56,131 bases of DNA from an uncultured Collinsella sp. (GTDB lineage: Bacteria; Actinomycetota; Coriobacteriia; Coriobacteriales; Coriobacteriaceae), in contig CABUOA010000011.1 of assembly GCA_902493145.1 (NCBI GenBank), positions 1-56,131 on the forward strand, in the 5' to 3' direction. Below, piece after piece: positions 32,266-40,373 of this stretch. Position 1 is the stretch's first letter; the number at the start of each line of letters is the position of its first letter. Both the position numbers and the translations under genes were made by a program. The notes under the pieces are model-generated. The model was not told the DNA's origin, did not search any database, and saw only the letters and a program-made list of their open reading frames with translations.

Positions 32266-33750
32266 ATGTCGGTCATTAAGATGTATGGCTACGAGGCCGC
32301 GCAGCAAACGGAGTATCAAACCAAGAAGTGGGCGACCAGGGAGGAAATGCAGACGCTGTCATCCGGCGACGAGCAGCGCGATGTGATCTTGGCGCATGAT
32401 GCCACGGTGGCTTTCTACGAGGGCGACAAGCACTGGGAGACGAGTGTATCCAACAATGTGTTTGCCTTTGGCGGGACCGGCAGCGGCAAAACAGCAAGTT
32501 TCATTTTGCCCAACCTGCTCAATCACCACGAGTGCTGCTATGTGGTCACAGACACCAAGGGCGAGCTGCTGCGCCGTACGGGGAAGGGCTTTGAAGAGGA
32601 CGGTTACGAGGTAACGGTTCTCGACACCATCAATCCCGAGCAGTCGTCCGGGTACGATCCCCTGCGCTACGTGATGGATGTCGAGGATATCCCCACCACG
32701 GTGGCGTCAATCATGGAAGGGGTCGATCCTGACAGGCGTAGCTTTAGGGCCGATCCGTTTTGGGACAACGCAAACGATCTACTGCTCCGGGCGATTGTTG
32801 GAATCCTGTTCCTCTTGGAGTGCCTTGCCGGCACACTTGCGCCGAGTGGGAACCCCGCAGCTCCGCGCCGCTACCTTAAGATGAACAACGTCTTTAAGCT
32901 GGCCGCGCTCATCAAGGTTACGGGAGATGGCGAGGGCCGATTCCCGTTGGACTACCTTGTGGAGCAGGTGGAGTCCAAGGAATTTCTTGGCAAGTATGAG
33001 TCAGCAAACGCTGATCTGTATGGCGTTGAGCAGTATCGCGATTTTCGAGGTGCGGCAGATAGGACGCTTAAGAGTATTCTGATCACACTCAATGCGACCA
33101 TCTCGCGGCTTAAAACTCCCCAGCTCATGCGCATCTACGAGAAAGATGAGATGCGCCTTGACCGTATCGACGAGGGCAAGCGCGTAATCGATCTTAAGGT
33201 GAGCGACAACGACTCGACCAATGCGTGGCTAGCGAACGTTGCCCTTAAGCAGCTGTTTAACCTGGCCCAGCGCCGTGCCGATGCCAGTCCCAGCGGGCAT
33301 TTGCAGCGCCGCGTGCAGTTTATTCTGGACGAGTTCCCCAATGTTGGCCGCATCCCCGATTTTGAGCGGAGCATTGCGACCGTGCGCAGCCGTGGCATTA
33401 GCTTTTTGATGTGCGCGCAGTCGCTGAGCCAGCTCGATGGCGTGTATGGCGAAGCCACAGCGCATACCATCCTCGACAACTGCGACAGCTTGATCTATAT
33501 GGGCGGTGGCAGCAACATCGCGACGCAGAACTACATAAGCGAGCTGTGTGGCGAGTCGGTTTTGGGCACCAACTATGTGGGTGCCGAGCGCACTGCCGTC
33601 GATGTGCGCGGTTGCGTGATAACCCCGGGCGAGGTGGGGCTTATGCCGCGCACCGACTGCCTGGTCAAAGTGTCTGGCATGCGCCCATTCCGTGCCAAGA
33701 AGTACTTTTGCGACGACCATCCCAATGCAGCTAAGTGGCTAAGGGATTAA
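32266..33750 (+). CDS. VirD4/TraG-like ATPase without membrane domain
   Basis: A 494-residue protein of the type IV coupling protein/VirD4 family. Walker A FGGTGSGKTASF has Lys75, and Walker B QFILDEFPNVG has Asp355-Glu356; the following RSRGISFLMCAQSLSQL is the usual motif after Walker B. VirD4 proteins normally start with membrane helices before the P-loop; here only 65 polar residues precede it, so it is soluble. No relaxase, VirB4 or other conjugation genes are in the window. ATG 32266 follows GAAAGGGG. It may be a DNA-translocating ATPase in a defence or stabilisation module, or a relic of an integrative element. Confidence 0.8.
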   Translation: MSVIKMYGYEAAQQTEYQTKKWATREEMQTLSSGDEQRDVILAHDATVAFYEGDKHWETSVSNNVFAFGGTGSGKTASFILPNLLNHHECCYVVTDTKGELLRRTGKGFEEDGYEVTVLDTINPEQSSGYDPLRYVMDVEDIPTTVASIMEGVDPDRRSFRADPFWDNANDLLLRAIVGILFLLECLAGTLAPSGNPAAPRRYLKMNNVFKLAALIKVTGDGEGRFPLDYLVEQVESKEFLGKYESANADLYGVEQYRDFRGAADRTLKSILITLNATISRLKTPQLMRIYEKDEMRLDRIDEGKRVIDLKVSDNDSTNAWLANVALKQLFNLAQRRADASPSGHLQRRVQFILDEFPNVGRIPDFERSIATVRSRGISFLMCAQSLSQLDGVYGEATAHTILDNCDSLIYMGGGSNIATQNYISELCGESVLGTNYVGAERTAVDVRGCVITPGEVGLMPRTDCLVKVSGMRPFRAKKYFCDDHPNAAKWLRD

Positions 33751-33788
33751 CCCTTGCAGCTTTGTGTATCCCATCTTGCATGTTTTGT

Positions 33789-33830
33789 CGCACGGCTTTC
33801 GTTAGCCGTAAGCCGTGCGGTCCAGTTTTT
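33789..33830 (+). terminator. Hairpin terminator after the VirD4-like gene
   Basis: CGCACGGCTT (33789-33798) pairs perfectly with AAGCCGTGCG (33810-33819), with a T-rich tail (CAGTTTTT) shortly after. Confidence 0.6.
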
Positions 33831-33865
33831 GCCTCCTTACCGATTCTGTTTAGAAGGGAATTGCC

Positions 33866-34468
33866 ATGTCCGTTATGTATCGTGAGCCCAGCATCATCAA
33901 GAAGTCCAAGGACGGCCGCGTCGCCGCCGTCGATATGGCAAGCGAGCTGCTTAACAGCCGCGTGCTGCTGCTGGAGGGCGAGGTCAACGATGTGACCTGC
34001 AACGGTCTCATTAAGTCCATGCTGGTCCTGGAACATCAAAGCGCGACCGAGCCCATCACCCTTATCATCAACAGCCCGGGTGGCAGCGTTACGGCGGGGC
34101 TGGCGCTCATTGACACCATGCAGTCGCTCGACTGCCCCGTGATCACGGTGGGCGGGGGCGTCGTGGCCTCGATGGCCGCGGTGATCTTGGCCTGCGGCGA
34201 TCACCGCCAGGTGTACCGCCACACGCAGGTGCTTATTCACCAGCTGATGGGCGGCACGGGCATGGCGCAGCAGACCGATATCGAGATTGTGGCCCAGCAT
34301 ACAGCGGCCATGCGCACCGAGCTGGACGAGCTGCTGGCCGAGCACGGCAGCCTGAGCGCCCAGGAGTTCCACGAGCTCACCGAGCGTGACTGCTGGTGCA
34401 ACGCCAAGCGCGCTTTGGAGCTGGGCCTGGTGGACGAGGTGGTTGCACCCAGCAAGAAGGCGCTGTAG
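33866..34468 (+). CDS. Divergent ClpP-family serine protease
   Basis: A 200-residue ClpP-like protein with an intact catalytic triad: Ser102 in VVASMAAVILACG, His125 in QVLIHQLMGGTG and Asp175 in ELTERDCWCNAKRAL. The oxyanion region INSPGGSVTAGL is present. The usual GxAASMG reads VVASMAA and the HQPLGG reads HQLMGG, so it differs from canonical housekeeping ClpP. No clpX or tig is adjacent. Start ATG 33866 follows GAAGGGAA. It may be an accessory ClpP paralogue with its own partner, or a membrane-independent peptidase in the island. Confidence 0.85.
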   Translation: MSVMYREPSIIKKSKDGRVAAVDMASELLNSRVLLLEGEVNDVTCNGLIKSMLVLEHQSATEPITLIINSPGGSVTAGLALIDTMQSLDCPVITVGGGVVASMAAVILACGDHRQVYRHTQVLIHQLMGGTGMAQQTDIEIVAQHTAAMRTELDELLAEHGSLSAQEFHELTERDCWCNAKRALELGLVDEVVAPSKKAL

Positions 34469-34554
34469 GGCACTGGGTCCTATTTTGGGCGCAATCCGTA
34501 TCAAAATGCGGCTTTAGAAGCGCCTATCTAGGCCCTGACGGGCGATTCCTTTGT

Positions 34555-34675
34555 TAAGTGAGTCGACTTTTTGAGGTTATCCGACCACACGGAAAGGCAA
34601 CGACTTTGTGACCTGCACTTTAAATGACAAGACCGCGGTGTGTGCTCGAGGGTTTTGAAAAAGTCTACTCACTTA
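34555..34675. repeat. 121-bp element with 18-bp terminal inverted repeats
   Basis: TAAGTGAGTCGACTTTTT (34555-34572) is inverted at 34658-34675 with one mismatch. The inside is non-coding and only weakly self-complementary. With similar termini and small size it resembles a MITE. It lies in the 419-bp gap between clpP and the restriction endonuclease gene. Besides it, the gap holds only a possible degenerate helix-turn-helix fragment (34741-34877). Confidence 0.7.
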
Positions 34676-34887
34676 GGTTCAGAGGCGAGGGAGGTTGCGC
34701 GACCGCCCCATAGGCAACGTTTCTACGCAAGCGCACTTTGTGGCGACGCATGCACCGTATGTAATCCTTAATAAAGCATTGGCTTCTGTTTTGGCTTTAG
34801 CGGCAGAGCAAGAATCAGGTCTGTCCAATAAAATGTTCGTTGATATCATTGGAACTGTTATCAACTTCTTCCATTAGGAGGGATGAC

Positions 34888-36093
34888 ATGGAAAAGAATG
34901 AATGGCGAGGCAATAAGGGAGAATGGGGAGAAGCCTTTACGCTCCTTTGGTTTCTCGCTGGAAACCGCTTGTACAATGCGAATATTCATGGAGAGAAGCT
35001 GCTTAACGAACCGAACGTCGTTCTGGCCGTTTTGAGAACGGAGACCAGTGGAGCGAAGAACATCTTTGTAATTCACGAGCATGATGTTGTGGTGAAAAAG
35101 GATGGCGTAGTCATCGGGACTTTCGATAAATCGATATTTAAAGAGGCGGCTTGCTCCCTTTTTGAAAGGATTCAGAAGCAAGGGCCTCCTGCGAGCCATC
35201 CCGAGCAAGAACTGCTAAAGCGGATTGGCTGCGAGAGTCTGAAGGCTGGTTCAAATGAGAAGGCGGATTTAATTGCGATTGTTCGTGACGGTTTTCTTGC
35301 ATCGACGGTACCGAGGCTTTATTCAATTAAGACGCTTATTGGCTCAAAGCCGTCTTTGGCGAATGCAAGCGGGCATAGCTATATCGATTATGAGTTAAAG
35401 AACTTTGATCGTTTGAATGCAGAGGATTGCGAGATAATTGCCGAATCGGCTAAATCCAAAATCGTGGAAAAAACACAGTACATTCTCGGCGTCTGCAACT
35501 CGCCCACCCCTCATATTCGCAGCGATATTTTTAAACGAAATCTTCTTAGGTGCCATTGGGAGGCTCCAGAAATAATCGGAATGGCATTCATCTATGGACA
35601 ATTGAACCGGGGCAAGTACGTGATTGATTCCATTGCCGATTTGGTTCAGCGCAATCCGTTAGCGATTGAGAAAGATGATTATGGTGATGCAATCAGACAG
35701 TATCTTTTGGGAACAGTTCTGAAGCTAACTCCAGGCAAACCTTGGCGAGGGCCGGTTCAAGTCGACGGCTACCTGCTCGCGACTGACGACGGAGAAGTCC
35801 TCTCCTATCAAGTATCTCAGCTGCGCGAATTTGCGGACTATTTGCTCCTCCACGCCAGTTGGGATACGCCAAGCACTGATCGACATTCAGACACGGGAGC
35901 GATCGTGCAAAGGGAAGACGGAGCTTGGATTTATACCCTTAATTGCTGCGTTCGCTACAATAAGAAAGAATACTCTGGAAAGAACAAACGCGTGGCGAGA
36001 ATAGAAGAAAGCTATGAGCGCGACGCATTGATTAGGTCATTGGTCCAGGAGCTACATGAATCCGAGGGCTCTGATTGTGCTGCGTTTAGCTAG
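34888..36093 (+). CDS. HpaII-like type II restriction endonuclease
   Basis: A 401-residue protein. Its N-terminus, WRGNKGEWGEAFTLLWFLAG followed by RLYNANIH, matches the N-terminal block of the HpaII restriction endonuclease family (NKGEWSE-Y-FLKLL-LY-AD), and IKTLIGSKPSLANAS near residue 150 fits the later family core with a catalytic Lys candidate. HpaII cuts CCGG; the same site is likely but unproven here. The neighbouring convergent gene encodes a cytosine-5 methyltransferase, forming a type II system. ATG 34888 follows TAGGAGG. Codon use is AT-richer than that of flanking genes, indicating transfer. Confidence 0.75.
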   Translation: MEKNEWRGNKGEWGEAFTLLWFLAGNRLYNANIHGEKLLNEPNVVLAVLRTETSGAKNIFVIHEHDVVVKKDGVVIGTFDKSIFKEAACSLFERIQKQGPPASHPEQELLKRIGCESLKAGSNEKADLIAIVRDGFLASTVPRLYSIKTLIGSKPSLANASGHSYIDYELKNFDRLNAEDCEIIAESAKSKIVEKTQYILGVCNSPTPHIRSDIFKRNLLRCHWEAPEIIGMAFIYGQLNRGKYVIDSIADLVQRNPLAIEKDDYGDAIRQYLLGTVLKLTPGKPWRGPVQVDGYLLATDDGEVLSYQVSQLREFADYLLLHASWDTPSTDRHSDTGAIVQREDGAWIYTLNCCVRYNKKEYSGKNKRVARIEESYERDALIRSLVQELHESEGSDCAAFS

Positions 36094-36155
36094 CCCTTCT
36101 TTGCTCGTCACTGTGATAAAACTGAGTTGAGGTTCGAGGGCTTTCGGTTAGCGTG

Positions 36156-36187
36156 CGCCTGGCTCGCTACGTGCAGCGAGTCAGGCG
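36156..36187. terminator. Hairpin between convergent restriction and modification genes
   Basis: CGCCTGGCTCGCT (36156-36168) pairs with AGCGAGTCAGGCG (36175-36187) over 13 bp with one G-U pair. It could terminate both genes, although no long T-run follows. Confidence 0.6.
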
Positions 36188-36254
36188 TCCCTTGTAAACT
36201 TACCAACGGTTGATATGGGCAGAATGAGACCTTAATCAATAATTGAATCGGATG

Positions 36255-37253
36255 TTATTGGTCTAGAACCTCTTTTATACTCTTCGCGATAGCCTTAATG
36301 ACGGGGACCGTAACGGAATTGCCGAATTGTTTGTACAGATGCGTGTCAGCAAGTTCTAGCTTGAAATCATCTGGGAATCCCTGAAGGCGGCTCCACTCTC
36401 TGGGTGTCAGCTTTCGGATATCCTCATCATTAATGCTTCCCTTGATATGGGTAACTGGCTTCTTTGAGTGGGGACGGCTGTCAACAATCAGGTTGCGTTC
36501 GCGCCCCATTCCTCCACACACAATTGCTCCTGCAATGCCGTCGAGTGGCCTCACTTCGTAGCCAAAGCCATGACCCAACGCCTCATGTCTTGCTCGGTGT
36601 TTCCTCAGCGTTTCTAGATAGACATCAGAAATATAGTACTTTGAAGATATCGGAGCTGGATCGAGTATGTCTGCCAAGACCTTGCTGCCGCCCGTTCCTT
36701 CGGGGAAGATGAACTCATTTGGCGCAATATCGTTCCTAAAGGCGACGATGTAAATGCGTTCGCGATTTTGAGGGACACCAAAATTCTTTGAATTTAGAAT
36801 CTTGTAGAAGGGTTTGTATCCCATTTGCTCGAGCGTCCCTAAGATAACTCGAAATGTTTCCCCCTTCTTGTGGATGGGTAAACCCTTAACGTTCTCGCAA
36901 AAGATAACCTTGGGTTTATGTGCATCGCAAATACGGGCAACGTCGAAAAATAACGTACCCCTTGACATGCCCTTATAGTCGTCTTCGAAGCCTTTTCTCT
37001 GGCCTGCCAGGGAAAAGGCTTGGCACGGAAAGCCCGCTAAGCATATATCGAAATTCGGGATGTCGGAGGCTTCTATTTGCGTGATGTCTCCATGGATCTT
37101 GCGGGGGGAAGCAAAATTTGCCGAATAAGTTTTCGTTGCGGCCTTATCGAACTCGCTAACAAAAACTGTTTTGATATCGGAGCCGAAAGCCTGGTCAAAA
37201 CCGAGCCGTATGCCGCCAATGCCAGCAAAAAGATCAATCGCGCGGTAGGCCAT
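36255..37253 (-). CDS. DNA (cytosine-5-)-methyltransferase
   Basis: A 332-residue C5-methyltransferase. Motif I LFAGIGGIRLGF (residues 8-19), motif IV GFPCQAFS with catalytic Cys77, motif VI ENV at 120-122, motif VIII QNRERIYIVA near 163-172, and motifs IX-X with RKLTPREWSRLQGFPD and YKQFGNSVTVPV. The target-recognition region between VIII and IX is about 90 residues, fitting a tetranucleotide enzyme of the M.HpaII type. The start is taken at the second ATG (37253), with GGGACGGAG spaced properly; the first ATG two codons earlier abuts the RBS. Convergent partner of the HpaII-like endonuclease gene. Confidence 0.93.
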   Translation of the reverse strand: MAYRAIDLFAGIGGIRLGFDQAFGSDIKTVFVSEFDKAATKTYSANFASPRKIHGDITQIEASDIPNFDICLAGFPCQAFSLAGQRKGFEDDYKGMSRGTLFFDVARICDAHKPKVIFCENVKGLPIHKKGETFRVILGTLEQMGYKPFYKILNSKNFGVPQNRERIYIVAFRNDIAPNEFIFPEGTGGSKVLADILDPAPISSKYYISDVYLETLRKHRARHEALGHGFGYEVRPLDGIAGAIVCGGMGRERNLIVDSRPHSKKPVTHIKGSINDEDIRKLTPREWSRLQGFPDDFKLELADTHLYKQFGNSVTVPVIKAIAKSIKEVLDQ

Positions 37254-37658
37254 GCACATCTCCGTCCCATATCGTTTCCTCTGAAGCAGTCAAGTAAATC
37301 AAACAAACTAGTTTATTTCTTCTCGTACGTTTAATAGTTAAGGTTTGCATCTCTATAAGAATTCCTCGCTCTGTATCCAGCCATAAATGTGGTTTTGGCA
37401 CTACAAGCGACCGGCTGCATATTGTTCTTCGATGATAATGAGTGCCGTTCTATCTGGGACACCCCCGTAATGAACCCTTTTCGTTCGGCCCCATCTCCTC
37501 CTGGGTGCTGACAATAACTTTCGCTGTGGTTCTAATTCTGAGTGGTTTAGGTTTTATTGCGCCCTCCAAAACTCCATGCGTTTCCGAGACATTGTCTGCT
37601 TTTGTGAGGACAAGCTCTGAGAGCGTGTATCCCGCACTCCATTTGGTGGCTGTTTGAA
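37254..37658. other. AT-rich intergenic region with possible gene remnant
   Basis: No gene can be assigned with confidence. On the minus strand 37450-37692 stays open for 80 codons with a balanced composition (for example WSAGYTLSELVLTKADN and MGPNEKGSLRGCPR at the end), overlapping the end of the next gene; it may be a truncated coding relic. The same stretch is open on the plus strand (37442-37657), so coding on either strand is uncertain. The part nearest the methyltransferase (37290-37370) is AT-rich and probably carries its promoter. Confidence 0.3.
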
Positions 37659-39824
37659 TTAAGGTTGGCCACACGTGGCCGGCTCGTGCCACTTCTCGTA
37701 TACGGTCAAGTTGATGCCCCTGACCGTGCCTGTACTGTAGACGTGTGAATCATGTTGCCCACGTGCGGTTTTGGCCTCTACTCCGCAAAGGACATATTCG
37801 GGTCCATCGATTCCAAGCAGGGGAATTGGTTTGGAATTTTGAGCGGTAGCATTGAGCTGTGTAATAATTTCGAGTAGTTCGTGCAGTCTAATGTACCAGG
37901 AGCTATACGGATGTTCGATGGGCTCTAGATAGTCCAGCCTGCATCTTGGTCGCGGGTTGCTGACAAGGCAATTCAAACGCTCAAATAAGGCTGGGTATTC
38001 AGCCTCGAGAAAATCGATCTGTGTATATCGATTGCCGTCGACGATATGCCCGTACCACAGTACGGAGTATGGAAAATCGTTCCTATCTGGTCGCCTGATT
38101 TCTGACTTGCAATTGGGTTGGTTGACGATGGACAGCCACGCTGCATAGAGCTCGTCGGAAATAAGGCTACTCGCTTGGTATGCTGGGCCAAGACCATCGA
38201 GAACAAAATTGCTAAGGTGATCAAAATAGTGGGCACAATCCGTTAAGCCTTTGCTATATGCCGTATCAGCTTTTCTCCGTATATTGAGCGCGACGTCGCG
38301 GGGTGATTTGCGACCAAGATGCTTCTTGGCGTTAAAGCGCGGGTTGCAATAGAGCTTGGTTTTCGCGTTATATCGATCGCAGTACTTGCTGTTAGGGCCG
38401 GTTGGAAAAAAGAGCGAACCGCAGGTTTGGCATGTAATCGGCATAATGCCGCACAGCAGCAGCTCGTGGAGGATGCGGGCATATAGACTGGCAAAGGACC
38501 ATTCCTTTTCGGTGAAGTAGAGCTCTCCCGCCTTTGCGATAACGGCTTGAAGCCTTACGAGCCTATTGAGGTTTTCCTGGTCGTTAATCTCTGCATATGT
38601 ATGGAAGTCTCCATTTGCGAAGACGTGGTTCTCGCGCATAGCCTCGAGATGGTTGTTACGAAACGCCTGCATAAAGGGGGCGCTATTCATGCGCTTTATA
38701 TCGCTCAAATGTTCTTCGAGCTTTTGAGCCGTTTCGTTTCCGGGTAGGTGCTTTTTGGCTGCACATGCAAAAGCGTCGCCAAAGCGGATGATTGCTGGCA
38801 GCCGCTCATCGAATAATCGAAATTGTCGCGGGTCGCTTGTTTTGATAGCGGCTGGGAAAAACTCTTCGTTTTGCGCGAGAAGGCTAGGTGCCTCGGTGCT
38901 TTTAAGCAGCGGGGCAAGCTCCAGACATTCCTGATAAAAAACAATGAGAAGCGCCCGAAAGAGATCGGTATTGGTGCAGACGCAAGCTGTTTCTATCTGA
39001 GATTTCGCCTTGGGAAAGCTGTATATAGGATTGTCGCGGTCATACGGCGCCGGTGCTGTTAGATCGGTCTCGCCGTTGGCAGTCTTAATGATCATGTCGT
39101 TCGACTTGAGCTGGAGATAGGAGCTGAAGAGAGACGCCATTTCTTGCTTGTTGAGCTGGCCTGATGTTGTAATCACCGCGCGGTACAGGCGGTTGATTTC
39201 GTTGCACTCAATAGCGTTGTTGTTCATCCAGCAGCTGTAATAGCGATAGTCGGGAATCGCCGTGATGTTCATGACGCACTGTCTGCAGACATTTTCAAGG
39301 AGATATCTGGCCATGCCGGAAATCTCTCCGTGTGCATGGCGCGTAATGGCTTTATCGAATATCGAAGCAAAGAAATCGAGGTCGCGCTCCTTTTGTTTTT
39401 GAAGGCTAGCTTCAACCTCAGCTTCGTTCAATTCTGCTTGTGCGGACTCTTGGTTGGAATCGTCTGGATCGAGCCAGTCATCATGGTCTGGCTCGGCTGC
39501 GCGGTCCATCGAAGCGTGTTGTGCATGGTGAGGAGCAGCAGGGGACTGGCGAATGGCGTTCTGCAAATCGATATAAAAGCGCTGGTTTGCTCGCTCTGAA
39601 TATTTGTCCCCGATTTCGTTGAAAAGCGAGCTTAAGTCAACGCGCAATAGGTCGTTGGCTATGGAGACGAGGCTCCATGCGCTTGCGTTGCCGGATGCGT
39701 TTCCGTCGCTGTCACAATCAATCTCTGGCGTCCTGTTAAGAAGTAGCATACGGGGATTGACGGGGGAGCGAAGAAAGCCGGCCTCAAAACCCCAGTTAAA
39801 TGGTTCTTTTTCGGACTCAAGCAT
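37659..39824 (-). CDS. Large unknown protein with central zinc ribbon (DUF6076-like)
   Basis: A 721-residue soluble protein. Residues about 100-165 are acidic and low-complexity (DDWLDPDDSNQESAQAELNE). The middle is mostly helical. Near residue 455 there is a zinc-ribbon-like pattern, CQTCGSLFFPTGPNSKYCDR, followed by a further Cys (LYCNPRFNAKKHLGRKSP), typical of nucleic-acid-binding or nuclease-associated ribbons. The C-terminal 200 residues have no recognised motif. I associate this layout with DUF6076 proteins of gut actinobacteria and firmicutes, with limited certainty. GC content is lower than average. ATG 39824 follows TTTGGAG. Confidence 0.7.
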   Translation of the reverse strand: MLESEKEPFNWGFEAGFLRSPVNPRMLLLNRTPEIDCDSDGNASGNASAWSLVSIANDLLRVDLSSLFNEIGDKYSERANQRFYIDLQNAIRQSPAAPHHAQHASMDRAAEPDHDDWLDPDDSNQESAQAELNEAEVEASLQKQKERDLDFFASIFDKAITRHAHGEISGMARYLLENVCRQCVMNITAIPDYRYYSCWMNNNAIECNEINRLYRAVITTSGQLNKQEMASLFSSYLQLKSNDMIIKTANGETDLTAPAPYDRDNPIYSFPKAKSQIETACVCTNTDLFRALLIVFYQECLELAPLLKSTEAPSLLAQNEEFFPAAIKTSDPRQFRLFDERLPAIIRFGDAFACAAKKHLPGNETAQKLEEHLSDIKRMNSAPFMQAFRNNHLEAMRENHVFANGDFHTYAEINDQENLNRLVRLQAVIAKAGELYFTEKEWSFASLYARILHELLLCGIMPITCQTCGSLFFPTGPNSKYCDRYNAKTKLYCNPRFNAKKHLGRKSPRDVALNIRRKADTAYSKGLTDCAHYFDHLSNFVLDGLGPAYQASSLISDELYAAWLSIVNQPNCKSEIRRPDRNDFPYSVLWYGHIVDGNRYTQIDFLEAEYPALFERLNCLVSNPRPRCRLDYLEPIEHPYSSWYIRLHELLEIITQLNATAQNSKPIPLLGIDGPEYVLCGVEAKTARGQHDSHVYSTGTVRGINLTVYEKWHEPATCGQP

Positions 39825-39933
39825 TGATGCTCCAAACAGCCAAAATTTAAAACGCGATAAAAGTCATAATACGCGGCTGTTTGCGGCTGTTCAATGGAGT
39901 CAAGTGAAAAGGCTTAAAACCAGGGAGGCCGTT

Positions 39934-40260
39934 ATGTCCGATCGCATCAGGCTCAACGAAGGAAACATCGATGTATGCGAGCGCGAGGTTATCGCTCTTC
40001 GCGAGATTGTCGCTGCCGCCATGGGCCGCTTGCGTCAGATGCGCAAGCAGTGCGAGCGCGGCTACGCGTCTTCGGAGGATTTTGAGAATGCGTTGGATGC
40101 TTACGGAGTGATCCGTGAGCGAGCCGATGAGCTTGACCAGCTTGGTTTCGAGTTCAGATGGTCGTCAGTCCCCGATGCGGGGATCGATGAGTACGTCGGG
40201 CTCGATTGGATCGAGGATGACAGCTCTCCGCGTGAGTGCGGTTTCGATATCGCTTGTTAA
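39934..40260 (+). CDS. Small unknown protein, helical
   Basis: A 108-residue protein of unknown function. It has an N-terminal coiled-coil-like helix (VCEREVIALREIVAAAMGRL, then MRKQCERGYASSEDFENALD) and an acidic C-terminus ending PRECGFDIAC. ATG 39934 follows CAGGGAGG; the frame stays open far upstream but crosses the divergent neighbour and is not coding there. The last 18 codons recur, with reading frame preserved, as a remnant at 41344-41400. Confidence 0.65.
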   Translation: MSDRIRLNEGNIDVCEREVIALREIVAAAMGRLRQMRKQCERGYASSEDFENALDAYGVIRERADELDQLGFEFRWSSVPDAGIDEYVGLDWIEDDSSPRECGFDIAC

Positions 40261-40279
40261 TGTGTCCGCACGACTTGAT
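40204..40279. repeat. 76-bp direct repeat, copy A (gene 3' end)
   Basis: About 88 percent identical to 41344-41419. It covers the last 18 codons, stop codon and 19 bases after the small gene at 39934-40260. Confidence 0.8.
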
Positions 40280-40373
40280 ATCAATGTGAGCGAACAATCT
40301 CTAATCGGAGTCGACTAGAAGCTGCATCCTGGTTGCCGGCGATTCCGGTTTGATTTCTGTTGAAAGGAAAATC

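Noticed and set aside
32266..33750. Evidence for an intact integrative conjugative element
   Set aside because: The VirD4-like gene is alone: no relaxase, VirB4, integrase or excisionase was found in the window.
34695..34877. A 60-codon gene before the restriction endonuclease
   Set aside because: Start would be TTG without RBS; only part of it resembles a helix-turn-helix start, so it is treated as a possible remnant.
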